Below are positions 18,230-27,423 of a stretch of DNA of 64,000 nt, piece after piece. The translations under genes were made by a program, and so were the position numbers. Where the stretch lies: assembly GCF_963664555.1 (NCBI RefSeq), contig NZ_OY761461.1, positions 2,418,001 to 2,482,000 of the forward strand. The letters are read 5' to 3'. The notes beneath the pieces are model-generated. The model saw only the letters and a program-made list of their open reading frames with translations, was not told the origin of the DNA and searched no databases. Positions within the stretch are counted from its first letter, which is position 1; each line of letters starts with the position of its first letter. The DNA comes from Labilibaculum sp. GTDB taxonomy: Bacteria; Bacteroidota; Bacteroidia; Bacteroidales; Marinifilaceae.

Positions 18230-18788
18230 TGAATATTATGTAGAGCGATTAATAAATGTAGTTATTTTTTTTATTAAACAATACATATTTGTATTTAAAA
18301 TTTTCCAATCATTTTCCCCGATAAATCCCTTAAAAAGGGAGAATTCCTTCGTTCGGTAATTTCTGTCGGTAATAGAGTCTTCCCTTTTTAGGGGAAGTCC
18401 AGGCAAGGAAAGGGTGTTTTTTATAGTGAGTTCCATTGTCATCCCGGGGTATCGAGGAATCTGTGAATTAAAGAGGCAGATTCAGAATGATCATTCAATT
18501 GAACTTTTCGGACTTTTTATGTTGGTATTTCCGAAAGAATTAGATGTTTTCAGTTTGAAGGATGGGGCTTGTATTGTTGTATTTTTTATTGAACCATAAA
18601 GTACACTAAGTTTTTTATGACGCAGCACAATGGGAAAAGTGCAATTCGTGTGGCAGATGTGGAAATTCCGAAGGAATTGTATGCTTATAGTTTTCCTTCG
18701 GAATTACAGGAGAATTTGCAGGTGATTTAATGTGGTATCCTCGCCAGGTTTGGTCTGTATTCAATTTATTTGCTTGTACCTGGGCGAA
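18230..18788. other. Repeat-rich intergenic stretch without a gene
   Basis: It contains a CCCTT / AAGGG-rich palindromic region at 18315-18410, a degenerate GTCATCCCGGGGTATCGAGG repeat near 18437, a fragment of the CACAAAGTACACCAAG family at 18597-18640, and a perfect 13-bp dyad AATTCCGAAGGAA / TTCCTTCGGAATT (18664-18705, 16-base loop). Short open frames here are not convincing as genes. Confidence 0.6.
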
Positions 18789-19394
18789 TTAATTGAACAA
18801 ATACTCAATTCCGTTAATCTGCGCCTTTTGAATGGTATCACCAGCACCCCAAGCCGGCGAATAGTTACTGATTATACCTATGCCGGGAGCAAACACATAA
18901 ACTTGCTCTTCATCGGCCCAGCCAGAAACATCGTAGTAGAATGGCCTGCAATTGTGAAGAACGGTGTTGCCAAAATCAAAGTCGATTTTTTCTTGTACGG
19001 TAACATTCCATTGGTCGCCATTCATATTTTCTCCTGTGTATTTCCAGGATTCTCCTTCGGCAAGGGTAAAATCAGCAAAAAGAAATTCATCCGATTGATC
19101 GGTATAAAGCTTGTATACTTTGCCGTTTTCTACTCTGTAAAAATCTTCTCTGGTATCGTATAGAGTATCTGCCCTAAATATTTCACTAGTGATTAATGTA
19201 TATTCCTTATTGTTGATCGTACTGCTTATGCTTGCTTTCCGGATGTAATTTTTATATTCCCATGTATCGCCAATATGCAGTGGGAAGTAATCGTTAAAAC
19301 ATGTTGGTATTTTATCAGGATTAGAATCCTTGTCGCACGAAACTATGGTTACGAAAATAAATAAGATGGCTAAAAGTGTTTCTTTTGTTTTCAT
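18789..19394 (-). CDS. Lipoprotein of unknown function
   Basis: A 201-residue lipoprotein: signal MKTKETLLAILFIFVTIVSC with lipobox TIVSC followed by Asp, which in many bacteria marks retention in a particular membrane. The mature part begins FPLHIGDTWEYKN, a phrase typical of small Bacteroidota surface or periplasmic lipoproteins of the 'hypothetical, beta-rich' kind. No enzyme motif is visible. It stands alone. Confidence 0.75.
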   Translation of the reverse strand: MKTKETLLAILFIFVTIVSCDKDSNPDKIPTCFNDYFPLHIGDTWEYKNYIRKASISSTINNKEYTLITSEIFRADTLYDTREDFYRVENGKVYKLYTDQSDEFLFADFTLAEGESWKYTGENMNGDQWNVTVQEKIDFDFGNTVLHNCRPFYYDVSGWADEEQVYVFAPGIGIISNYSPAWGAGDTIQKAQINGIEYLFN

Positions 19395-19839
19395 GGCAAT
19401 TTAGATTTATGCTTTTGGTTACTTCTTAACTGGTAGATGAAAAAAGAGCTGTTGGTTGCTCTAAATAAGCACAAAAATTATACCATGGGGCTGGAAAAGT
19501 CTTGAAAAGTCTTGAAGAGTCTTGAAAAGTCTGGAAAGGTCTAAAGTCTAAAGATGATTGCGATTGTTTACTGCTTATTGCGGTAATTTTTATTTAACCA
19601 CAAAGTACACCAAGTTTCTTCACGAAGTAGCACAAAGTAAAAACGTAAATGCTTGACTATTGTAAATAAATATTATTTTTTAATACTCCGTGTTCTCTGT
19701 GGTGAATTTTGTTTGATAATGTCTGTGTTAATGGTTATTTATATAACCACAGAGGTCACAGAGCGAAAAAGTATTGATGGAAATAATTTTTTTTGTGTTA
19801 CTTCGGGTTATCCTTTTGAGTACTTAGTGATTAAACTTT
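19395..19839. repeat. Intergenic repeats: 10-bp minirepeat and CACAGAGG-family fragments
   Basis: No gene is seen. 19491-19540 is five units of a 10-bp direct repeat, consensus CTTGAAAAGT. Fragments of the dispersed family lie at 19595-19640 (ACCACAAAGTACACCAAG), 19686-19702 (inverted, TGTTCTCTGTGGT) and 19744-19765 (ACCACAGAGGTCACAGAG). Confidence 0.7.
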
Positions 19840-20850
19840 TTAATAAATTGTTCCTTGATTACTGTTTATTGTAAACTGTTCAAGTGCATTGTAAACTTCC
19901 TCGGCATTGTGTGTATTCATTAATACATTGCGCAGGGCCGAGGCACCGGTAAATCCGCTGGTGTAAATTTTGAAAAAGCGTCGCAGAATGGCAAAATTCT
20001 TCTCACTTCCCCAGGTTGTATCGAATACACGGGTGTGTTCTTTTAAAAGTGCCAGCTTTTCGTTCATGCTCACTTCTCCCTTACCGGGATAAAAGAACCA
20101 GGGATTTTTAAAAATGCCACGGCCTACCATTACACCATCAACACCATGCTGTGCCACTTTTTGCAGTCCCTCTTCGTACGATTCCACGTCGCCGTTGCCT
20201 ATTATTTTGATATGAGGTGCCAGTTGATTTCTTAATTGTACCGCTTTTGCGATTTCGTTCCAATCGGCCATTCCGTTTGATAGTTGTTTTTGTATGCGTC
20301 CGTGAATGGTCAGAGCATCTATCGGCATTTCCAAAAGGTGAGAGATCCACGATTCGGTAACAACCTCTTTAAAGCCAATGCGGGTTTTAACGCTTAAGGG
20401 CAGATTGGTGGCTTCTTTTGTGGCTAAAATAATTTCTTTGGCCAAATCGGGCTGAGCAATAAGTGCCGAACAGCAGCCATTTTTCACTACATTTTTTACC
20501 GGACAACCCATGTTGATGTCTATGCCGTCAAAGTCGGTTTCCCGGGCAATGTATTGAGCAGTTTTGTAGTATTTCTCCGGATCTTTTCCCCAAATCTGTG
20601 CAATTATCTTCACGTTTTTCTGCTTCAGCAATGCTTTCTCCGAATCGTTAATCCGCAGGCGGTGCTTTACTTTCTCGTGTCCTACGGGATGGCACATGCC
20701 GTCAACCGAAGTAAATTCTGAGAATAGAATGTTCAGTTTCCCTTCCTGCATGGTTTGTAAAACGATCTCGCGAAACGAGGTGTCGGTTACGTCCTCCATA
20801 GGAGCGAGTGAGAAGCTGGGAGTTGGTATGTTGTGCCAAAAATTGCTCAT
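19840..20850 (-). CDS. dus: tRNA-dihydrouridine synthase
   Basis: The 336-residue protein is a Dus-family flavoenzyme that reduces uridine to dihydrouridine in tRNA. Visible signatures are the N-terminal FSLAPMEDVTD (FMN phosphate/start strand), DGIDINMGCPVKNVVKNGCC containing the catalytic cysteine, VKTRIGF, LTIHGR, and VMVGRGIFKNPW. The glycine-alanine run that usually follows the catalytic site is GCCSAL here, a mild deviation. It is monocistronic, between repeat-bearing gaps. Confidence 0.92.
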   Translation of the reverse strand: MSNFWHNIPTPSFSLAPMEDVTDTSFREIVLQTMQEGKLNILFSEFTSVDGMCHPVGHEKVKHRLRINDSEKALLKQKNVKIIAQIWGKDPEKYYKTAQYIARETDFDGIDINMGCPVKNVVKNGCCSALIAQPDLAKEIILATKEATNLPLSVKTRIGFKEVVTESWISHLLEMPIDALTIHGRIQKQLSNGMADWNEIAKAVQLRNQLAPHIKIIGNGDVESYEEGLQKVAQHGVDGVMVGRGIFKNPWFFYPGKGEVSMNEKLALLKEHTRVFDTTWGSEKNFAILRRFFKIYTSGFTGASALRNVLMNTHNAEEVYNALEQFTINSNQGTIY

Positions 20851-21202
20851 GTTTAATTATAAATTAAGAATTATCAATTATTAATGAAAAAGATTTATTG
20901 TTATTTATAGATTTCTCATTATTAATTTTTCTTGTGCTGGTGCGCGATTGTATTGCGTTAAAAAACTCAGTGAACCTCAGTTCTTTGTTGTGAAAATTGT
21001 TTAACCACAGGGGTCACAAAGCTGCACAGAGAAAAAGCATTGTGTTTTATCCTTTGCTCACCGGTCTAAAGCACGGTGCAGATGATGGTTTGTGTTCCTT
21101 GCTTTTTTCTTGTTCCTTTCTACTTCTTCCTTGTACCTTATTTTTCTTGGAGCTTGAAAATTGTATCCCTTTAGGGGTAATTCATAACTTATCATTCCTA
21201 AT
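20851..21202. other. Intergenic gap with one dispersed-repeat fragment
   Basis: No gene is supported. A CACAGAGG-family fragment (AACCACAGGGGTCACAAAGC) lies at 21002-21035; the rest is AT-rich and shows nothing notable. Confidence 0.55.
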
Positions 21203-22237
21203 TTATAATTGATTTAGCTTCGGCCTGATCCGCTGTCTGTAAATCTGACTTTTGCTGTATTTATCGTGAAATTTCGACCGCAAAAGGATGCGTTCTTCCA
21301 AGGGCAATTGAATAATTTCAGTACACTCATCGGTACAGCACCCTTTATAATGATCGCGGCATTCGCCGCACTGAATAAAGAGCAAATGGCAATCGTTGTT
21401 GGCACAATTGGTATGTGTATCGCAGGCCTTTCCACATTGGTGACACTTGGCAATTACTTCTTCGTTGATGCTTTCGCCCAACCGCTCATCAAAAACGAAA
21501 TTCTTTCCTCTGAATTTTGATTCCAGTCCGAGCTGTTTTATTTCCTGTGCATAGGCAATAATACCGCCGTGCAATTGGTTTACATCTTCGAACCCGTGAT
21601 GCTTTAAATAAGCACTGGCCTTTTCGCAGCGAATTCCTCCGGTGCAGTAAAGCAAAACTTTCTGATCTTTTTTATCCTTCAAATCCTCTACTACCAAATC
21701 AATTTCTTCGCGAAAAGTATCGGCATCGGGGCAAATGGCATTTTCGAAATGCCCGATTTCACTTTCGTAATGGTTGCGCATATCCACAACAATGCTATCG
21801 GGATGACTTACCTGCTCGTGAAATTCAAGCGGCGAGAGGTGATTTCCCACATTGGTAACATCAAAGGAATTGTCGTTCAGCCCGTCGGCAACAATTTTAG
21901 GACGCAGCTTTACAATTAGTTTGTAAAACGATTTTCCATCATCTTCAACAGCCCATTTTATGGGCATATCCTGCAATTCGGGCAAGCTGTTTAAGTGAGA
22001 AAAGAACTCTTCCAGATGGTGTTCGGGCATGCTCATTTGAGCATTAATCCCTTCGCGGGCAATGTATATTCTTTCTTTCCCTTTCAATTCAAACCATTTC
22101 TGATACAGTTTATCACGAAACTCTTGTGGATTTTCAATAATCACATATCGGTAAAAGGAAAACGTTTTTCGGCTAAAGTTTTCGTTCTCAAGTTGTTTCT
22201 TTAGTTCTTCTTTGCTAAGTTTATTGTGAAGCAGCAT
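21203..22237 (-). CDS. trhO: tRNA uridine(34) hydroxylase (rhodanese-related)
   Basis: A 344-residue TrhO/YceA protein. The N-terminal domain has the family's [11 protein letters not shown] segment, the central rhodanese domain ends in the active loop [14 protein letters not shown] with its catalytic cysteine, and a cysteine-rich C-terminal segment follows ([26 protein letters not shown]), typical of the longer TrhO proteins. The family carries out prephenate-dependent-independent, oxygen-dependent 5-hydroxylation of U34 in some tRNAs. It is encoded alone. Confidence 0.93.
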   Translation of the reverse strand: MLLHNKLSKEELKKQLENENFSRKTFSFYRYVIIENPQEFRDKLYQKWFELKGKERIYIAREGINAQMSMPEHHLEEFFSHLNSLPELQDMPIKWAVEDDGKSFYKLIVKLRPKIVADGLNDNSFDVTNVGNHLSPLEFHEQVSHPDSIVVDMRNHYESEIGHFENAICPDADTFREEIDLVVEDLKDKKDQKVLLYCTGGIRCEKASAYLKHHGFEDVNQLHGGIIAYAQEIKQLGLESKFRGKNFVFDERLGESINEEVIAKCHQCGKACDTHTNCANNDCHLLFIQCGECRDHYKGCCTDECTEIIQLPLEERILLRSKFHDKYSKSQIYRQRIRPKLNQL

Positions 22238-22382
22238 TTTGTTATTCTAATTTAGAATTAATAAACATTGCAAAAGTAATGGTTTTTTACATTCAAACAA
22301 GCATGAAAAAGACCTGCAAGGTGTAATTAGGACTTGTTAGTCTTAAATTGCTATGTTTGCAGAATCATTTTAACAGGAATTT

Positions 22383-23426
22383 ATGGAAAAGAAATTTTTG
22401 ATTGTAGGACAGGGGATAGCAGGATCTTTGCTTGCATACGATATGTACAGGGCCGGACTTAATTTTACAATTGTTGCGAGTCCCGATAAAAGTACTGCTT
22501 CCAATGTTGCTGCAGGAATGTATAATCCAATTGTTTTTAAGCGGCTTACCAAGAGCTGGATGGTGGATGAAGTTTTGCCTGTTATGACAAAAATGTATCA
22601 GGATTTGGAGAATGACCTGGGACATCGGTTCTTGTATCCGATGGATATTATAAAGCCTTTAGCGGATAATGAATCCAAAATGTGGGCAGAACGGATCGAA
22701 GACGGCAGCTTCTCCAATTATATTGTGGGAATGGAAAGCAATTCGATTGGGAGTGGCTTTAAAGATTTTAATTCTTATGGAAGGGTAACCAACTCCGGTT
22801 ATCTTCTTTTGGACAAATTGTTGAAAAAACTGCGGAAGTTTTTTAAATCGAAAGGACTTTTGGTAGAGGCAAATTTTAAGTACAAAGATATCGGGTTTAT
22901 TGATGGAGAGATTACCTGGCATGGTATTTCAGCCGAAACAATTGTTTTTTGTGAAGGACATTACGCCGCTGAAAACCCATATTTTAAGGAGGTTGGCTTT
23001 AACCCGACTAAAGGAGAATTGTTGGAAATTGAGTGCGAAGGTTTATCCGAAGATTATATTTTTAACAAGAATTTATTTGTAATGCCAATTGGAAAAAATC
23101 GTTTTAAAATAGGAGCAACCTACGATTGGAAAAATCAGAACGAGGAGCTTACACTCGAAGCCAGAAAGGACTTGCTGGGCCGTTTGGATAATTTAATTTC
23201 ATTGCCCTACACGGTCGTAAATCATTGGGCTGGAATACGTCCGACAGTAATCGATCGTCGTCCGGTTTTAGGAACACATCCCTTTCACAAACATGTGGCT
23301 ATTTTTAATGGATTGGGAACAAAAGGAGTAATGCTGGCACCTTATTTTGCCCGCGAAATGGTTCGTTTTCTTTCGGTGAACGATTATCCTCTTGCCAAAG
23401 AGGTTGATATTCGAAGATTTTTATAG
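22383..23426 (+). CDS. FAD-dependent oxidoreductase (DAO family)
   Basis: The 347-residue protein begins with a Rossmann FAD-binding motif, FLIVGQGIAGSLLAY, and has the D-amino-acid-oxidase-like fold, with NPTKGELLEIEC in the middle and a C-terminal WAGIRPTVIDRRPVLGTHP followed by FNGLGTKGVMLAPYFA, the second flavin-contacting region. It is related to glycine/D-amino-acid oxidases and MnmC-like C-domains; substrate unknown. It is divergent from trhO and shares a bidirectional terminator with the gene downstream. Confidence 0.85.
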   Translation: MEKKFLIVGQGIAGSLLAYDMYRAGLNFTIVASPDKSTASNVAAGMYNPIVFKRLTKSWMVDEVLPVMTKMYQDLENDLGHRFLYPMDIIKPLADNESKMWAERIEDGSFSNYIVGMESNSIGSGFKDFNSYGRVTNSGYLLLDKLLKKLRKFFKSKGLLVEANFKYKDIGFIDGEITWHGISAETIVFCEGHYAAENPYFKEVGFNPTKGELLEIECEGLSEDYIFNKNLFVMPIGKNRFKIGATYDWKNQNEELTLEARKDLLGRLDNLISLPYTVVNHWAGIRPTVIDRRPVLGTHPFHKHVAIFNGLGTKGVMLAPYFAREMVRFLSVNDYPLAKEVDIRRFL

Positions 23427-23434
23427 ACATAAAA

Positions 23435-23472
23435 AACCTCTGCTAAGTACTTTTGTATTTTTAGCAGAGGTT
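23435..23472. terminator. Bidirectional terminator between convergent genes
   Basis: A perfect 12-bp stem AACCTCTGCTAA / TTAGCAGAGGTT has a 14-base loop. The A run at 23431-23434 gives a T tail on the minus strand, so it best serves the 23492-24088 gene but can also stop the oxidoreductase. Confidence 0.85.
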
Positions 23473-23491
23473 ATATCAATTTAGACTCTCT

Positions 23492-24088
23492 TTATTCTTC
23501 TTTCATTTTCGCTTTTTCAACTTTTTCTTCCAAAGCTTTTATACTGTTTTCAGCTTTCTTAATTTTTTCTGATTTTTCCTGATACATTTCATCAGAAGTT
23601 TTGCCTTCGCTTTTTTCTTTCTCCAACTTTGCTTTTGCATTCTTGATTTTTTCTTTCGCCATTTTTATTTTTTCATCCGATTGGCTTACCGTTTCGTTTA
23701 ATTCCTTACGGCATTTTTCGCGGTGCATTTTTGCTTGTTCGGCTCTTTTTTGACCAAATTCCTTTCCTTCCAGTTCTTTATCTTTGCCATAAGCATGCCC
23801 TTTGTCTTTCATTTCAGATTTCATGGAATCTTTTTTTTCTTCCATTGATTCCTTGGCATCCTTGTATTTTTCCTTGTGAACCTTTGTGCTGTCCATATGT
23901 GATTCACCCTTTTCTTTCAATTTAGTCTTTTTGTCTTTCATTCCTTTTTGAATGGAATCCTTTTGAGATTTATGGACTTTTTCGATTTTTTCTTTTCCCT
24001 TTTTTTCCAATCCTTTTTGGGCCATTAGTGCCTGACTGGTGCACATCACAAAACAAATGGAAAGTAAACTTATAATTAATTTTTTCAT
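23492..24088 (-). CDS. Exported Lys/Glu-rich coiled-coil protein
   Basis: 198 residues with a clear signal peptide (MKKLIISLLSICFVMCTSQALMAQ) and a mature part made almost wholly of K, E, M, D and S in heptad-like patterns, such as KEKIKNAKAKLEKEKSEG. It is expected to be a long periplasmic helix or coiled coil; alternation of KDKGH-, KEKY- and KDSMK-like blocks suggests growth by short internal duplications. No enzymatic domain. A small lipoprotein gene lies 16 bases upstream on the same strand. Confidence 0.75.
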   Translation of the reverse strand: MKKLIISLLSICFVMCTSQALMAQKGLEKKGKEKIEKVHKSQKDSIQKGMKDKKTKLKEKGESHMDSTKVHKEKYKDAKESMEEKKDSMKSEMKDKGHAYGKDKELEGKEFGQKRAEQAKMHREKCRKELNETVSQSDEKIKMAKEKIKNAKAKLEKEKSEGKTSDEMYQEKSEKIKKAENSIKALEEKVEKAKMKEE

Positions 24089-24104
24089 AGCTGTTTTTTT
24101 ACGG

Positions 24105-24323
24105 TTACAATTCTTCTAATAATTGATCCACCTCTTTAGCGGCTTCTTCAATATCATCTTTTGTTTGTTGCAATTCTGTCGCAAGAGAATCAATAAGCAT
24201 TGTATCAACTTCCTGAATTTCCATTTCGGTTGTAGTTTCAACTTTTTCGGTTTTGGGCTTTTTATCGGCACAGGCCACAAATAGGAAAGAGAAGAGTACA
24301 ACAAGTAAACTTAATTTTTTCAT
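24105..24323 (-). CDS. Small acidic lipoprotein
   Basis: Starting at the ATG at 24323 gives a 72-residue lipoprotein with signal MKKLSLLVVLFSFLFVAC and lipobox LFVAC, followed by a short acidic helical tail (ELQQTKDDIEEAAKEVDQLLEEL). The longer in-frame start at 24389 would bury the signal. With the coiled-coil gene 16 bases downstream it probably forms a two-gene unit of envelope proteins of unknown role. Confidence 0.68.
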   Translation of the reverse strand: MKKLSLLVVLFSFLFVACADKKPKTEKVETTTEMEIQEVDTMLIDSLATELQQTKDDIEEAAKEVDQLLEEL

Positions 24324-24651
24324 AATACTTAGGGGTTTAATTAAATAATAACTATCTCGAGGTACAAAGGAACAGAGCACAATGAGCATAAATTCCTTTT
24401 TTAGTTAGTGTTCTAAAACTTGTGTTAGTTCGGTTATTTTAGTTGCCAGATTAAATTTAAGAATATTATTTGTGTCTGACACAATAAAAATGATTTGCAA
24501 CCTGGGTATTTGCAGACTGTTCGATAGAGAAAGGCACTGATCGCAGGGATTTAAGAAACAAAATAGATGCAGCTTGAAAAGCGTAGATGAAGAAGTGGAA
24601 ACAAGCTGAGAAAGTATCTCAGCTTTGCTGTTTGTATCTGGGGTAAGAAAT
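24324..24651. other. Intergenic gap with a possible terminator
   Basis: Only a 9-bp stem AAGCTGAGA / TCTCAGCTT (24603-24625) stands out, 27 bases past the YhcH gene stop; its T tail on the minus strand is poor. Nothing else is recognised. Confidence 0.45.
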
Positions 24652-25098
24652 TTAGATGCGAATTTTAATGACTAGTTTTTTTACTTTCGAATTTTCACCA
24701 TTTTTAATGCAAGGACAATGAAGATCATTTGGAAAAAAGATAGCAAACATTCCTTGTGTTAGTTCGAACTGGGTTGATTCATTTTGATAGAATGCAACAT
24801 CTTTCTCATTGTTTACAGTATGAGGAATTTGGTCACTTAAAATACTAACACCCATATTTTCTGTTCCAGAAATTACATACTGAATGTCGATGTTTTCGAA
24901 ATGACTTTCCAATTTACAATCTTCCAGGTTTTTTGTGTTGTATTCCTGAACAAGAGCAAAAACATTTTCCCCGTCAATTTCATATTTTCCCACCTCGGTA
25001 TTTATCAGGTCTGTACTGTTGATGTATGCAAATGCCTTGGCAATTCGCTCACTTAATCCAGCGTAAAGCTGTGAATTTTCAATTTTATCTATTACCAT
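24652..25098 (-). CDS. YhcH/YjgK/YiaL family protein
   Basis: The 148-residue protein matches the YhcH/YjgK/YiaL (DUF386) beta-barrel family: an early AYINSTDLINTEVGKYEIDGENVFALVQEYNT-like segment, ESHFENIDIQYVISG, and a C-terminal FAIFFPNDLHCP with conserved metal-site residues. Family members accompany sialic acid and other sugar catabolism and may act as sugar anomerases or isomerases; no such genes are nearby, so its pathway here is open. Confidence 0.88.
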   Translation of the reverse strand: MVIDKIENSQLYAGLSERIAKAFAYINSTDLINTEVGKYEIDGENVFALVQEYNTKNLEDCKLESHFENIDIQYVISGTENMGVSILSDQIPHTVNNEKDVAFYQNESTQFELTQGMFAIFFPNDLHCPCIKNGENSKVKKLVIKIRI

Positions 25099-25532
25099 GT
25101 TTATTAATTTTTGTCAAAGTTCGAAATAATCTTGAAAATTTGTGTTTTGGCTGGGGGATTTATTTTACGTAAATTTTTTCGGGATAGAATTGTTGAAATA
25201 AGTGGAATTATATGAAATACTGGAGCGAAAAATTGGGTTTACTTTATCCATTGATGTATTACGGCCTGTTTAATTCTTAAATAGTAAAAATGGAACGGGA
25301 AATTCACATCAAGTAAATTTCCCATTTGTATTTTCTGTCATTAAGAATGCCCCATTGCAACAATTCGAATGATCTTAATATTAAGAACAATGAACCGGTA
25401 GGCTTGATAAAAAATCATTTTTCGCCAAAATTTAGTTGTTTTGGTTGGCATCGGAGGGTAAGCTTCCTCGTAGTATCCTCTTCTTTTTGTTGTGTTCATG
25501 GTATATTGATATTAACAAATTTGACTTTATTC
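25099..25532. other. Intergenic gap, no gene seen
   Basis: AT-rich. The only structure is an imperfect inverted repeat, GGGAAATT / AAATTTCCC, at about 25300-25323, without a good T run. Short open frames overlap the 3' end of the next gene in the wrong strand. Confidence 0.45.
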
Positions 25533-26990
25533 TTATTCGGGTAACAACCACCAAAAAGGGTATCCTTTTGCTTTGTGCAGAAACATATAATGCATTGTCC
25601 ACTTTAGCCAATGACCTGCTAATCCGGGTTCACCCATGGTATATTTAATGCTTCGTCCCCATTCAGGATATTTGTCCCAATCCTGCACGATAGGATAAAC
25701 GGTCATTGTAGCCGCCGATCCTTTCGTCATTCCATATCCAGCAGATACAATACAAGCAGCTCCCATTTTAGCCATCGAAGCTCTGTGTTTTAATTTGTGT
25801 TCGCCTTTTTTTACCAAATTCACAATGTTTAAAGCAACCACTTTACCCGACACGCCTGATGGCATTCCTGTGCGTGGTGGAGAAGGAAAAATTGACGTTC
25901 CGTTTTTGCTCTTCATTGGTTTCGAAATAGAATGTGGAGGAGCAAAAGCAATTCCCGGGGCAAATATGTTTGGATAAGTAGGATTTCGGTATGTTTCCGG
26001 CCAATCTGAAGCTTTCCATTCCTCAAAATCTTTTGCCGTGTAATCGGCATCAACTTTGGTGAAGCCATTTGGTGCAAAAATAGTGGAAGTGATGTCCTCG
26101 TCATTTTTCCCAAAGGCTTTTAAGCCAACCCCCGAAAAGCCGGGAATCAGCATCGAGAAATCGAATTCTACTGAGTTTTTTTCACCATCAAGAGTTTCGT
26201 AATTTGCTTTTCCGGGTTCAATTTCAAATACGCCTGCACGTTTAATCCATTTAATTCCGTTTTCAATTAAGAAGGATTCAGCAAATACTTTGGTTGAAGT
26301 GATGTAACCGCCACGTTTAATAAAGGCGCCACCCATTCCAAAATCGCCCAATTCGTATTCATTGGTAATCCAAATTAATTCTGCCAAATGTTCCAGTTTC
26401 CGTTTTCTTATTTCGTAGGAAACATTTAAAATGTACTCGAAAGCAGCTCCTTGACAGGTTGCCATCGAATGGCCTGTTCCAATAAGAAAGGTTTGTTTTT
26501 CGCCTGCCTCCATTTTCTTAAAACAAGCCTGTAGTTTTTCCCATGCGTGTATGGCATGATCGCAGGAGCAAACGGATTCCGTATTTTTACCGGGATCTAA
26601 TCCAGGAGTGCCTTCAAAATTGAGTTTTGGTCCGGTGGCATTTACCAGATAGTCGTATTCAACCTGCTCTGTTTCACCTTTTTTATTAGGATCGGTGTAT
26701 TCAATACTCACAAATCCTTTGGAAATTTTTTGATTGCCTTCCGGATGGATTGAGACAGCTTTGGCTTGTTTAAAGTTGATTTTCCACCTGTCGTATACTT
26801 TCTTCAGTTTAAACCGAACCTGATCAACATTCATGCGACCAACCCCAACCCAAATGTTGGAAGGTATCCATTGGTAATAACTGCCTGGTGAAACGACTAC
26901 AACTTCGTGTTGTTTACCAAGTTTTTTTCTGATGAAAGCGGCAACGGTATGTCCGGAAATACCTGCTCCCAGAACGACAATTTTGGCCAT
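25533..26990 (-). CDS. sqr: Sulfide:quinone oxidoreductase-like flavoprotein
   Basis: A 485-residue two-dinucleotide-binding-domain flavoprotein. It opens with the FAD motif KIVVLGAGISGHTVA, has YDYLVNATGP in the middle, and cysteines near residues 140/142 (SVCSCDHA), 178 (MATCQG) and 412 (GAACIVSAG), placed like the redox cysteines of sulfide:quinone reductases. The C-terminus is hydrophobic and tryptophan-rich (HWLKWTMHYMF), suited to membrane attachment. The family oxidises sulfide to polysulfide and reduces quinone. The assignment is by pattern; related flavocytochrome-like or FCSD enzymes are the alternative. Confidence 0.82.
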   Translation of the reverse strand: MAKIVVLGAGISGHTVAAFIRKKLGKQHEVVVVSPGSYYQWIPSNIWVGVGRMNVDQVRFKLKKVYDRWKINFKQAKAVSIHPEGNQKISKGFVSIEYTDPNKKGETEQVEYDYLVNATGPKLNFEGTPGLDPGKNTESVCSCDHAIHAWEKLQACFKKMEAGEKQTFLIGTGHSMATCQGAAFEYILNVSYEIRKRKLEHLAELIWITNEYELGDFGMGGAFIKRGGYITSTKVFAESFLIENGIKWIKRAGVFEIEPGKANYETLDGEKNSVEFDFSMLIPGFSGVGLKAFGKNDEDITSTIFAPNGFTKVDADYTAKDFEEWKASDWPETYRNPTYPNIFAPGIAFAPPHSISKPMKSKNGTSIFPSPPRTGMPSGVSGKVVALNIVNLVKKGEHKLKHRASMAKMGAACIVSAGYGMTKGSAATMTVYPIVQDWDKYPEWGRSIKYTMGEPGLAGHWLKWTMHYMFLHKAKGYPFWWLLPE

Positions 26991-27423
26991 GATTTATTTG
27001 AATTTAGTGTGTGTTTACAGACTGTTAAATGATTCAAATTCAATCTGTCTATACTAGGCAGATGTTATAGGTTTAATATTATTTTGTTAATTATCTAATT
27101 TAATGAATAATATTCAGATCTCTTGTTTTATTGTTTGCAGTTTTTTGTTTTGCCTGCTGATTTTTATGTGTTTATGTTTTTGAATTGTACTGGCAAGCTT
27201 GAAATTATTGGGTTTTGACGAAATGTTTTCCTTGTTTAGATTTGATATAAACTTTGAAGAGCTTTATTTTTTGTTCGAAATATCATTATTATAGTAAAAG
27301 TTATATGTATATTTTTTGAGATTGTTTTAGGTTAAAATGCCCTTTAGAAAAAAAATAAAACTTAATTTCACAAGCTGTAATGGATCAAGCAGAAATTGTA
27401 TTAAAATTGATAAGCATATAAGT
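26991..27423. other. Intergenic gap upstream of the AroG-type gene
   Basis: Strongly AT-rich (runs of TTTG and TTTT), no gene supported. A 23-codon Phe-rich frame at 27223-27294 was considered as a leader peptide but has no downstream terminator hairpin. Confidence 0.4.

Noticed and set aside
18640..18730. A frame reading VADVEIPKELYAYSFPSELQ that looked like a gene remnant
   Set aside because: The apparent codons are produced by a perfect 13-bp inverted repeat, and there is no upstream continuation.
25300..25323. Inverted repeat GGGAAATT / AAATTTCCC as terminator of the sulfide:quinone oxidoreductase-like gene
   Set aside because: It lies about 200 bases past the stop and has no proper T run.
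27223..27294. A 23-codon Phe-rich frame (MFSLFRFDINFEELYFLF and on) upstream of the AroG-type gene, considered as a Phe leader peptide
   Set aside because: The region is T-rich, so Phe codons are expected by chance, and there is no GC-rich terminator hairpin between it and the gene.
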